64,000 bases of DNA from NCBI GenBank assembly GCA_024372495.1, contig CP099977.1, positions 4,278,001-4,342,000 of the forward strand, written 5' to 3'. Positions within the stretch are counted from its first letter, which is position 1; every line of letters starts with the position of its first letter. This document shows positions 30,571-40,047 of this stretch, one piece after another. Under the pieces are notes generated by a model. That model made no database searches, was not told the DNA's origin, and saw only the letters and a program-made list of their open reading frames with translations. A program made the position numbers and the translations under genes. The DNA comes from Pseudarthrobacter sp. Fe7. Its GTDB lineage: Bacteria; Actinomycetota; Actinomycetes; Actinomycetales; Micrococcaceae.

Positions 30571-31680
30571 GGCTCCTCCCTGGCGAGAAGGGACGCAACA
30601 GTTCGCCGAAAGGCGTGCGGAGTGATGACTGCCGTGTTGTCCATCTTGGACGCGGTCAGCGCGGAACGCAGCTGCCTGCGTACGCTTGACGCCTGAACGT
30701 AGGTGCCGGTCCTGGACCAGAAGAGGGCCCCGGCCTTGTTGATCTCCGGAGATTCGAGACTCCTGCGGATGAGTACGTCAACGACAAACCGAGGCACTGG
30801 GATGACCCGCTCGCTGCTGCGGCTCTTGAGGAAGCTCTGGCGGTACTTGGGGCCGTGACGAGGCTCCACCAGCGTTCCGGTAAGTGCGATCTTTCCTACG
30901 TCGCCTGAGAGGTCGATGTCTTCCAAACGGATTGCCAGGACCTCCCCGATGCGCGCCCCGGTGCCGATCAGAACATCAACGACATCTGCCAGTACGTTGC
31001 TGGGGCGGGGACCGAATTGGCCGGGTTCTGTCCGCCAAATCCGGACAGCTTCGCGAACATCGTGCAGGGTAGCCGCGCTCAAGCTAACGGGCTTCTTCCG
31101 GAGCCTGTTCAGCCGATCGACCTCACGCACCGGATTGCCACCCACGTACAAGTCGTGCCTGATGGCATAGGACATGATCTGCGTCAGCACCGTTTTGGCC
31201 AGCCGGGCATTCGTATGCCCTTTCCCGTCCACTACCAGGGACCGCAGGAAGCTGTCACAGGTGGAGGTGTTGATTTCATTGATCTTCAGCGCACCGAGAG
31301 CGGGCTCGATGAGTCGGTAGATGAGCCCTTCGTACTGGTCCCAGGTCTGGCGCCGGATACCGCCCGTGCTGGCAGCCGCGACCATGTTCCCGTTGCCGTC
31401 GACAACGACCTTGGGGACCTCGATGCTGGCGAGCCACTTCTCGGCGACGTCGTTCAGCGGAGGGTTCGCGGTCACTCGACCTGCGAGCCTGCTGGCGCTC
31501 TTTCATGGACGCCAGCAGGGCTGTCTCGGCTTTGCCCTTGGTTGATCCGAACTTGCTGTAGCTCCGCGTGACACCATCCCAGCCGCGGAACCTGCAGCTG
31601 GCCCGCCATTTTCCGGTGGTTGCGTCTTTCTTGGCGCTGATCGTGCCCCAGGCGCCAACCGGCAGGCTTGAGCGCCCCAT
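30571..31680 (-). pseudogene. int: Tyrosine recombinase/integrase, C-terminally truncated
   Basis: The N-terminus has an arm-binding-like part, MGRSSLPVGAWGTISAKKDA, then a core-binding domain (ALKINEINTSTCDSFLRSLV). The catalytic domain shows LIGTGARIGEVLAIRLEDID (first Arg) and TPHAFRRTVASLLA (the H-x-x-R pair). Downstream of this the sequence is unrelated and the GH-box and catalytic tyrosine are missing, so the enzyme should be inactive. The frame also breaks near 31488, where KERQQLAGRVTANPP needs CAGCTCGCA and reads CAGGCTCGCA, the recurrent artefact. Its ATG overlaps the excisionase stop by one base. It lies beside tRNA-Thr, its presumed target. Confidence 0.85.
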
Positions 31681-31908
31681 CAGGCTGCAGCCTTCGAAGT
31701 GTTGCCGATCCAGGCCTCGACAGCGGCCGGGTCGTATCGAACGACGCTATGGAGTTTCAGGGCCGTCGGTCCGATCCCGGCGGAGCGCCAGTTCCGGAGG
31801 GTCTTGGGTGCCACCTGCAGCCAGACGGCTACTTCCTCTGTGGTCAGGAGCCTGCACTACGTTGCCCTGGTCCGTTGCCGGTCCCAAGGTCTTTCTGCTT
31901 GTCTGCAT
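31680..31908 (-). CDS. AlpA/excisionase-like helix-turn-helix protein; one apparent frameshift
   Basis: After correcting one AGCT lesion at 31849-31853 (CAGCTCCTG read as CAGGCTCCTG), the frame from the ATG at 31908 gives about 75 residues: MQTSRKTLGPATDQGNVVQ, then LLTTEEVAVWLQVAPKTLRN, WRSAGIGPTALKL and RYDPAAVEAWI. That is a MerR/AlpA-type HTH_17 domain, common as the excisionase or integrase regulator in actinobacterial integrative elements. The stop overlaps the integrase start (TGATG), so both are one transcript. Without the correction no open frame is apparent, and automated annotation would miss it. Confidence 0.82.
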
Positions 31909-31959
31909 GGCTTCCCCTATGCGGCCCGAGAGCCGACGGGCCTAAGCCGTCTTCCTGAA

Positions 31960-31980
31960 AACGTGTTGTAAGCGTGTTGT
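31960..31980. repeat. Arm-type integrase site candidate, tRNA-proximal end
   Basis: AACGTGTTGT and AGCGTGTTGT lie in tandem one base apart, matching in form the pair at 26895-26915 and in the same orientation. Confidence 0.45.
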
Positions 31981-32044
31981 GCCCTGTTTTCGCGCACAAA
32001 AAACCCCTCCGTTCCGGGCAAAATCGCCGGAAAGAAGGGGTTCT

Positions 32045-32083
32045 TGGAGCCCCCTGTCGGATTCGAACCGACGACCCCCGCTT
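32045..32083. repeat. att direct repeat, tRNA copy
   Basis: This is the 3' part of tRNA-Thr, identical over 39 bases to 26739-26777. The recombination crossover should lie within it. Confidence 0.92.
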
Positions 32084-32121
32084 TACAAGAGCGGTGCTCT
32101 GGCCAACTGAGCTAAGGAGGC
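32045..32121 (-). tRNA. tRNA-Thr (anticodon TGT)
   Basis: Read on the minus strand it begins GCCTCCTTAGCTCAG, has the anticodon loop CTTGTAA, the T-arm GGTTCGAATCC and an encoded CCA. The acceptor arms GCCTCCT and AGGGGGC pair with one G-T. It is the integration target of the adjacent element, and the insertion leaves the tRNA whole. Confidence 0.95.
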
Positions 32122-32216
32122 GTGCCCTCGCGGGCCTGCGCCGGGAAGGCGCTAGATAAGGTTAGCCCAACTCCTGCCGGGCGTAAAAACGCGGGGCACC
32201 GCCGGTAGATGCGGCG

Positions 32217-32250
32217 AGGGCCCGCCCGGAGACGATCCGGAACGGGCCCT
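32217..32250. terminator. Hairpin downstream of the DsbA-like gene
   Basis: AGGGCCCG and CGGGCCCT form a perfect eight-bp stem, with a further small inner stem, 20 bases after the stop of the leftward gene. Confidence 0.6.
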
Positions 32251-32269
32251 GGCGAAGGCTGTTGATCCC

Positions 32270-33157
32270 CTAGCCCTTGGCGGCGATGGCTGCCTGCAGG
32301 AAGTCCGGGAACGGCGTCTTGGCGCTGTCCCCCTTGCCCCACTGCTTGCCGTCCACGAACACGGTGGGCGTTCCGGTCACGCCGATAGCCGCGGCTTCCT
32401 TCGTCGTAAACTTCACGAACGGGCGGTAGGTCTTGTCATCGACGCAGGAGCCGATGTCCACGCCCATGTCGGATGCCATCTTTTTCAGGTCGTTGTCGGA
32501 AAGGCCTGCGCTGCCCTCTGCAGGCTGCTGGGCGTACAAAGCATTGAAGTAGTCGGCGTACTTCTGCGGAGCCGTATTTGCCACGCATGCTGCCGCATTG
32601 GCTGCGCGGGAGGAGTAGTTGGTGGAGGAGCGGCTGTCCAGGAACCCGAGCGGGCGGTATTCAACGGTGATCTTGCCGTCGTTGCGCAGCGTGGTGAGCT
32701 GGTCGTTGTACTGGGCCTCAAAGTTCTTGCAGACGGGGCAGATGAAGTCCACGTAAAGGACTACCTTGACGGGCTTGCCGGCTTCCGCCTCCCCGCCCGG
32801 GACCACTACGTCGGCGGGCGGAGTCTTCGGGGCGTCTCCCAGGGATGCGGCGTCAACCGTCGCAGGCTCCGTCTTGGCCACGTCCGTGTTGGCCAGCAGG
32901 GTAACGCCCCCGTGCACGTTGGCGTTGGCCGGAGTGGGCCCCTGGTCCGCAACCGGTGCATTCTGCTTGAGGCTGTTGGTGACCACCAGCGCCACCACCA
33001 CCAGGATGGCCACGACCGCCGCCACGATGCCCCAGCCGATCAGCAGCTTGTTGCGCTTGTCCTTTTTTACCTGTGCTTCCCGGATCAGGCGCGCCTTCTC
33101 GCGCGCCTCGGCGGTTCGCTCAGCCTTGGACTTACGTACTTCGTTTGCGGGGCTCAT
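32270..33157 (-). CDS. Membrane-anchored DsbA-like thiol-disulfide oxidoreductase
   Basis: About 295 residues. A charged N-terminal segment (SKAERTAEAREKARLIREAQ) is followed by one membrane helix, LLIGWGIVAAVVAILVVVAL, so the catalytic domain faces outside. That domain starts VKVVLYVDFICPVCKNFEAQ with the active-site CPVC, and has the conserved cis-proline loop GVTGTPTVFVDGKQW near the end. An additional cysteine pair (AACVANT, GSCVDDK) lies in the helical insert. It probably oxidises or isomerises exported proteins. The ATG at 33157 has AAGGAA upstream; the longer frame to 33247 lacks support. Confidence 0.9.
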   Translation of the reverse strand: MSPANEVRKSKAERTAEAREKARLIREAQVKKDKRNKLLIGWGIVAAVVAILVVVALVVTNSLKQNAPVADQGPTPANANVHGGVTLLANTDVAKTEPATVDAASLGDAPKTPPADVVVPGGEAEAGKPVKVVLYVDFICPVCKNFEAQYNDQLTTLRNDGKITVEYRPLGFLDSRSSTNYSSRAANAAACVANTAPQKYADYFNALYAQQPAEGSAGLSDNDLKKMASDMGVDIGSCVDDKTYRPFVKFTTKEAAAIGVTGTPTVFVDGKQWGKGDSAKTPFPDFLQAAIAAKG

Positions 33158-33335
33158 GAGTTCCTTGGGTCGGTCGACGAAGGGGGACCACTTGGTGGCA
33201 CCCCAACATTTTAGGGGAGAAAGCTGAGAGCTTGCGGTTTCAACCAATCTTCCGGGTTGACCAACGGACGAATAGCCCGGATGATTCCGTCCGGCTAGGG
33301 TGGCTTAGAGGCACAAGCAACCCCAGGGGGCCGCA

Positions 33336-34838
33336 ATGCAAACACCTGTCCAGGAAAAACCAGCCGGCACAGCTACGGCCGCCGGCTCTGGTTCCGGCCA
33401 CGCCGGCCATACCAAGTACGACTTCATGGTGGTCTCCAACAGGCTGCCCGTGGACCGTGTGGCGCCAGGGGATGACAGCGAGGACGGCTCCGGCTGGCGC
33501 CGGTCCCCCGGCGGCCTGGTGACCGCGCTCGCCCCAATGATGACCAAGACGGACGGCGCCTGGGTTGGCTGGCACGGGGCACCGGATGAGACCGTCAAGC
33601 CGTTCAGCCACGGCGGCATGGACCTCGTTCCGGTCCAGCTGAGCACGGACGACGTCGAGCTGTACTACGAGGGCTTCTCCAACGCCACCCTTTGGCCGCT
33701 GTACCACGACGTCATCGCACCGCCGGAATTCCACCGCACCTGGTGGGACGCCTACCGCAGGGTCAACCGCCGGTTCGCAGAAGCCGTTGTGCGCCACGCC
33801 GACAAAGGCGCCACCGTGTGGGTCCAGGACTACCAGCTGCAGCTGGTCCCCCGCATGCTCCGCGAAGCCCGGCCGGACCTCCGGATCGGGTTCTTCAACC
33901 ACATCCCGTTCCCGCCCCCGGAAATCTTTGCCCAGCTCCCCTGGCGCCAGGCCATCATCGACGGCCTGCTCGGCGCCGACCTGGTGGGCTTCCAGCGTCC
34001 CAGCGATGCGGGGAACTTCATGCGCTCCGCGCGCCGGTTCCTGGGTGCCAGCGTCAAGCAGCAGCAGGTGCACGTGAAGGGCCACGACGGCCAGATCACG
34101 CACATCGCCCGGGCCCAGGCCTTCCCCATCTCCATCGACGTCAAGATGATCAGCGAACTGGCCGCCAGGCCCGACATCATTGAACGCGCCCGTCAGATCC
34201 GCCAGGACCTTGGCAACCCCAAGACCATCCTGCTCGGCGTGGACCGGCTGGACTACACCAAGGGGATCCGCCACCGGCTGAAGGCCTTCGAGGAACTCCT
34301 GGCGGACGGCCGCCTCACGGTGGGCGATGCAACCCTTATCCAGGTTGCCTCTCCCAGCCGTGAGCGAGTGGAACAGTACCGGCTCCTGCGTGAGGAGGTG
34401 GAAGGCACCGTTGGACACATCAACGGCACCTACGACACCATCGAAAACACCGCCGTCCGCTACCTGCACCACAGCTACCCGGTGGAGGAGATGGTGGCGC
34501 TCTACCTGGCGGCGGACGTCATGCTGGTCACCGCCCTCCGGGACGGCATGAACCTGGTGGCCAAGGAATACGTCACCGCACGCAACAACAACGATGGCGC
34601 CCTGGTCCTGAGCGAGTTCGCCGGGGCGGCAGACCAACTCAAGCAGGCGCTGCTGATCAACCCGCACGACATCACGGGCCTCAAGAACACCATCATGACG
34701 GCCGTTGAGCTGACCCCGCGGGAAGCGGCCCGGCGCATGCGCGCCATGCGCAAGCAGATCCTGGACCACGACGTGGACCACTGGTCCGCGGACTTCCTGC
34801 ACGCACTGAACGAAAAGGTAGTCCGCGATGACTCCTGA
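33336..34838 (+). CDS. otsA: Trehalose-6-phosphate synthase
   Basis: A GT20 glycosyltransferase of 500 residues that joins UDP- or ADP-glucose to glucose-6-phosphate. Visible motifs are FMVVSNRLPVDRV at the N-terminus, WVQDYQLQLVPRMLREARPD, GFFNHIPFPPPEIFAQLPWR, GVDRLDYTKGIRHRLKAFEE and LRDGMNLVAKEYVTAR, all in family order. The frame is intact. The stop overlaps the otsB start by 11 bases, so the pair is translationally coupled. It supplies trehalose for the TreS-GlgE pathway encoded elsewhere in the window. Confidence 0.96.
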   Translation: MQTPVQEKPAGTATAAGSGSGHAGHTKYDFMVVSNRLPVDRVAPGDDSEDGSGWRRSPGGLVTALAPMMTKTDGAWVGWHGAPDETVKPFSHGGMDLVPVQLSTDDVELYYEGFSNATLWPLYHDVIAPPEFHRTWWDAYRRVNRRFAEAVVRHADKGATVWVQDYQLQLVPRMLREARPDLRIGFFNHIPFPPPEIFAQLPWRQAIIDGLLGADLVGFQRPSDAGNFMRSARRFLGASVKQQQVHVKGHDGQITHIARAQAFPISIDVKMISELAARPDIIERARQIRQDLGNPKTILLGVDRLDYTKGIRHRLKAFEELLADGRLTVGDATLIQVASPSRERVEQYRLLREEVEGTVGHINGTYDTIENTAVRYLHHSYPVEEMVALYLAADVMLVTALRDGMNLVAKEYVTARNNNDGALVLSEFAGAADQLKQALLINPHDITGLKNTIMTAVELTPREAARRMRAMRKQILDHDVDHWSADFLHALNEKVVRDDS

Positions 34839-35666
34839 CAGCCGTGGCACCAAGGCGCCGCTGGCGCTCACCCCCGAACTCCGGGAAGCCCTGCGCCGGA
34901 TCGCCGGGACAGAGCACCTCCTGGTGGCCATGGATTTTGACGGCACCATGGCCCCCATCGTGGGCCGGGCACAGGATGCGCGGCCCCTTCCGCGCTCGGC
35001 CGCAGCCCTCGCCGGCCTCGCAGTGCTTCCACGCACGACGACGGCCCTCATCTCGGGCCGCGCCCTCGCCAGCCTGAGGGAGGTGGCCTCCCCGCCGGTG
35101 GACACCTTGCTGATCGGCAGCCACGGCGCCGAGGCCTGGCTGGGCCCAGGCTCCACCGAGCCTGGCCCTTGATGAGGACCAAAAGGCGCTCCTTGAAGAG
35201 GTCCGGACCGAGTTGGCAGCCATCGTCGCCGAGGCTCCCGGCACCTCCCTGGAGTACAAGCCGGCCGGTGTCGTCCTGCATACGCGCCTCGCCGGGGACG
35301 ACGTGGCGGAAGACGCGGTGTCCGCAGCCCGGTCAGTGCTCCAGGACCGGAAGGGCGTCTTCCTGAAGGAGGGCAAGCGCGTCCTGGAGACCTCAGTGGT
35401 CAATGCCTCCAAGGGCGAAGGTGTCACCTTCCTGCGGCAGGCCACGGGGGCCACCGCCGTGCTGTTTGCCGGCGACGACGTGACGGACGAAGACGCTTTC
35501 GGTCGGCTGGAAGCGGGCGACATCGGGGTGAAGGTGGGACTCGACTTCACCCAGGCCGAGTACCGCGTGGAGGCTCCGGTCCACGTCGCGGAGCCTGCTG
35601 GAGGCCCTGCTCCGGGAGCGTAGTGTCGCTGTCGCCGATGAGGATCCGCAGGCCGCGTCCGGTTAG
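34828..35666 (+). CDS. otsB: Trehalose-6-phosphate phosphatase; two apparent frameshifts
   Basis: A HAD phosphatase of about 278 residues. The nucleophile motif is MDFDGTMAPIVGRA near residue 35, and the late motif is FAGDDVTDEDAFGRLEAGD. The frame breaks near 35161, where GSTELALDEDQKALLEEV needs GAGCTGGCC, and near 35594, where VAELLEALLRERS needs GAGCTGCTG; the window has GAGCCTG at both. Corrected, it ends DEDPQAASG with a stop at 35664-35666. It follows otsA with an 11-base overlap. Confidence 0.92.
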
Positions 35667-35883
35667 GACGTGCCTGACGGCACATGTGACGTTCGTAACA
35701 TTTTCGCTAAGAAGCGCAACCTCTGGCATACTCTGTGTGTGATGTGGCGCACAACCAGCGTGCGGCGTCACTCTATGCTCCGTGCGTAAGCGCGGAGTAC
35801 GTTGCAGGAACAAAACTGAATAAACATGAACCATTCACAACGGATCGTCCGGCACGTACCTGCCGGTGAAGGGATTGATAACT

Positions 35884-36965
<1,082 letters not shown>

Positions 36966-36981
36966 CAACTGGCGCTTCACC

Positions 36982-37016
36982 CGGCGGCGGCCCTCCTCAC
37001 TGGCGGGCCGCCGTCG
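36982..37016. terminator. Terminator after the ATPase gene
   Basis: CGGCGGCGGCCC and GGGCCGCCGTCG form a 12-bp stem with one mismatch, followed by GCCTTTAAC. Confidence 0.7.
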
Positions 37017-37077
37017 GCCTTTAACAATGCCTGCCCGGAATTTAGCTGCCCTGCCCCGAGTACGGAAGAATTGACCC

Positions 37078-38496
37078 ATGACCGAGGAATACAGCGCCCA
37101 GTGGCACGACGAACCCACCGACTACGCGCAGATCGGTAAGCTGCCGCGGTTCGTGGCAGCAAGTGCCGATGACAACAAGGCGGCCTCGGTGGCCTCGTCT
37201 CTGAACATCACCGCGGCGGCGGCGGACCCCGAACTGCTGGACCTGCCCTGGCATATCGCCCTCGAGGAGTGGCCGGCGCAATACCTGGCAGCGCTCCCCC
37301 GTGGTATTTCCCGGCACATCGTGCGCTTCGCCCACCTGGGGGCTCGGTCATCGCCATCAAGGAAACGTCCGAGCACGTGGCCCGCCACGAATACCACATG
37401 CTCCGCAAGCTGGCCCGCTTCGATGTGCCATGCGTCGAGCCTGTTGCCGTGATCACCGGGCGCACCACCCCGGACGGCCGTCCGCTCAACCCCGTATTGG
37501 TGACCCGGCACCTGAAATTCTCCATGCCCTACCGCGCCCTATTTTCCCAGATGCTGCGCAAGGACACCCTGACGCGCCTCATCGACGCACAGGCCCTGCT
37601 GCTGGTGAGGCTGCACCTGATCGGCTTCTATTGGGGGGACGTCTCCCTGTCCAACACGCTGTTCCGCCGCGACGCCGGCGCCTTCGCCGCCTACCTGGTG
37701 GACGCCGAAACGGGCGAGCTTTATCCGGACCTCTCCACGGGGCAGCGCGAATACGACCTTGAAATCGCCCGGGTGAACATCGCCGGCGAGCTGATGGACC
37801 TGCTGGACGGCGGCCTCATCGAGGAGAAGGTGGACCCGGTGGCCACCAGCGAGCTCATCATGGAAAGCTACCGGCGGCTTTGGACGGAGCTGACCGAGAA
37901 GGAGTCCTTCGAAATCGGGGAGCGCTGGCGGGTGGCGGCGCGCATCCGGCGTCTGAACGAACTCGGCTTCGACGTCGAGGAGTACGCCATCAAGACCACC
38001 CAGAACGGATCCACCATCCAGCTGCAGCCCAAGGTGGTGGACGCGGGCCACCACCAGCGGCGTCTGCTGCGGCTGACCGGCCTGGACGCCCAGGAGAACC
38101 AGGCACGCCGGCTCCTCAACGACATGGACTCGTTCCGGGCGGACAACAACCCGGAGATGGATGAGGAATACAGCGCCCACCTCTGGGTCAGCCAGATTTT
38201 CGAGCCGATCGTGCGGGCCATCCCCCGGGACCTGTCCGGCAAGCTCGAACACGCAGAGGTGGTCCACGAGGTCTTGGAACACCGGTGGTACATGTCCGAG
38301 AAGCAGGAGCGCCACATCCCGCTGGCAGAAGCCGTGCAATCGTATATCGACTCAATCCTGCGGCACCGGCGGGACGAAGCCGCCATCATGCTCAACCCGG
38401 ACACCGAGCCTGCTGAAGATCCTTGAGGTGGAAACCGAGGAGTCCCGCTACGGTGCTGATGATTCCGCAGACGAATATCCGGACTCGGACGACTGA
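37078..38496 (+). CDS. DUF4032, kinase-like protein; two apparent frameshifts
   Basis: About 472 residues. The N-terminal half resembles a WaaP/Kdo-kinase-like fold: VIAIKETSEHVARHEYHML for the ATP-lysine and a conserved Glu/His, then HLIGFYWGDVSLSNTLFRRD, whose D-x-S-x-x-N matches a catalytic loop, and AAYLVDAETGE. The C-terminal half is the DUF4032 domain (GLDAQENQARRLLNDMDSFR, LHALNE-like helices). The frame breaks in a G run near 37342 (FAHLGGSVIAIK) and at 38407-38411 (TELLKILEVE, the AGCT lesion). Corrected, it ends with an acidic tail DEYPDSDD. The substrate is unknown. Confidence 0.8.
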
Positions 38497-38499
38497 ATC

Positions 38500-39870
38500 C
38501 TAGATGGCCTTGCCGGGGTTGAGGATTCCGGCAGGGTCGAAAAGCTCCTTGATCCTGCGCTGAAGCTCCCGGATGGGCTCCGGCTGCTCCTGCCCCAGCC
38601 AACGGAGCTTGTACTGGCCCACGCCGTGTTCCCCGTAATGGTGCCGCCCATGGCGAGGGCGGCCGTGATGGAATCGTCCAGCGCCGCCTGCAACCGCTCC
38701 ATGGCGCCGGCGTCCACGCCGGGCCCATGCCGGTCGATCCAAAATGTGGGGTGCAGGTTTCCGTCGCCGGCGTGGGCCACCACTTTCAGGTGCACCTGCC
38801 GTTCGGCGGCCATGGCTTCGAGCGCCGCAACGTAGTCCACCAGCCGCGACCGGGGAACAGCGACGTCTTCACCGACGCGGTACTCGTCGTCCACCTCCGC
38901 GCCCCGGCTGTGGCGGCGAAGTTCCACCAGCCGCTCCGCTTCGGCGCTTGCCTCGGTAGTGACGGTGGCACCGCCTGCCCGCAGGACCTGGCGGACGGCT
39001 TCCGCTTCCGCGGCCGCCCCAAAGCCGTCCGTCTGGACCAGCAGCAACGATTTCCCGCGGGAGGTGAGGTCGGACCCGTGGATGTCATCGAGCTGCGCCA
39101 GGGTGCCGCGGTCGAGCAGTTCCATGATGGCAGGCTGGACGCGCGCCTTGCCCACGGCCAGGACGCCTGCAGCAGCCAGCCTGAAGACAGGATAGAAAGC
39201 GGCCACGGTGTGCACTTCCCGGGGCAGGTACTTCAGCCGCACGGTGATTCCGACGACGATGCCCAGAGTGCCTTCGGACCCCACGAAGAGGCCCGTGAGG
39301 TCGTAGCCGGCCACGCCTTTGAACGTCTGGTGGCCGGTGTGGATCAGGGAGCCGTCCGCCAGGACCACGTCCAGTGCCAGGACGGAGTCCCTGGTGACCC
39401 CGTACTTCGCGCACCGCAGGCCGCCGGCGTTGGTGGCCACGTTGCCACCAATCGTGGAGCCTGCGGAAACTGGCAGGGTCCGGCGCGTACATGAGGCCGT
39501 GCTCTGCAGCGGCCTCATTCAGGACGGCGTTGACCACTCCCGGCTCCACCACGGCAGTTTCGTCGTCCGGGTTCAGTGCGATGATCCGGTCCATCCGCTC
39601 CAGTGAGAGGACGATGCAGTTCGTGATGGCATGGGCACCGCCGGACACTCCAGTACCGGCTCCCCGGGGCACGATTGCCACCCCGCTGTCCGCGCAGGCC
39701 GTCACCACCGACTGAACGTCGGGTACCGATTCGGGGAACACCACTGCCAGTGGAAGCTGGAAGTCGATGACGGGTGCCTGGTCCACGGCGTACCGGCGGA
39801 GCGAGGTCTCGCCCGTGTCCACTTGACCTGGCGCCAGGATGGCTTCCAGCTCGTCAATGATGCTTCCCAC
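38500..39870 (-). CDS. FAD-linked oxidase (GlcD/D-lactate dehydrogenase type); two apparent frameshifts
   Basis: About 456 residues. The FAD_binding_4 domain shows VAIVPRGAGTGVSGGAHAI and, after the first break, GSTIGGNVATNAGGLRCAKY then GVTRDSVLALDVVLADG. The C-terminal FAD-oxidase domain ends GEHGVGQYKLRWLGQEQPEP and LFDPAGILNPGKAI. The frame breaks near 39465 in a short A/T run (PDPASSAGST) and near 38632 in a C run (TITGEHGVGQ). Both are homopolymer indels, not the AGCT type. It oxidises a 2-hydroxy acid, glycolate or D-lactate being likely. The ATG at 39870 is the natural start. Confidence 0.87.
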
Positions 39871-40013
39871 AAAGCCTCCACCCGTCGTCGGACATACCTT
39901 CCCAGTCTAGGTGCGCTGGCCGTCGCTCACCCCGGACTTCCTGCGATGAAACCGCTTCCAGTTCAGATCCTCTTCGGTGCCCGGTCGGGCGCTCTCCGCG
40001 CGGAGAAACAATA

Positions 40014-40027
40014 TGGAAGCGTTTTCA
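40014..40027. promoter_or_regulatory. LacI/MalR-type operator upstream of alpha-glucosidase
   Basis: TGGAAGCGTTTTCA fits the LacI-family consensus TGRAARCGYTTYCA and lies 20 bases before the glucosidase start region. A LacI-family gene follows the glucosidase. Confidence 0.75.
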
Positions 40028-40047
40028 TTAAATCGCTGCCCGCCGCT

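Larger units (their letters stand above)
26739..32083. mobile_element. Integrative element in the 3' end of tRNA-Thr(TGT), degenerate
   Basis: A 39-bp direct repeat of the tRNA-Thr 3' end bounds 5.3 kb. Inside lie, from the tRNA side, an AlpA-like excisionase, a tyrosine integrase truncated before its catalytic tyrosine, a truncated SIR2-like gene, an EcsC-family gene with an amber codon, a zinc-ribbon protein and a doubtful small ORF. Integrase next to the intact tRNA and a partial tRNA copy at the far end is the classic layout of a site-specific integrative element. Several stretches have lower GC than the flanks. The element is probably immobile by itself. Confidence 0.88.

Noticed and set aside
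39631..40047. N-terminal extension of the alpha-glucosidase frame
   Set aside because: It runs antisense through the FAD oxidase and across a LacI-type operator; GH13 homology begins after 40060.
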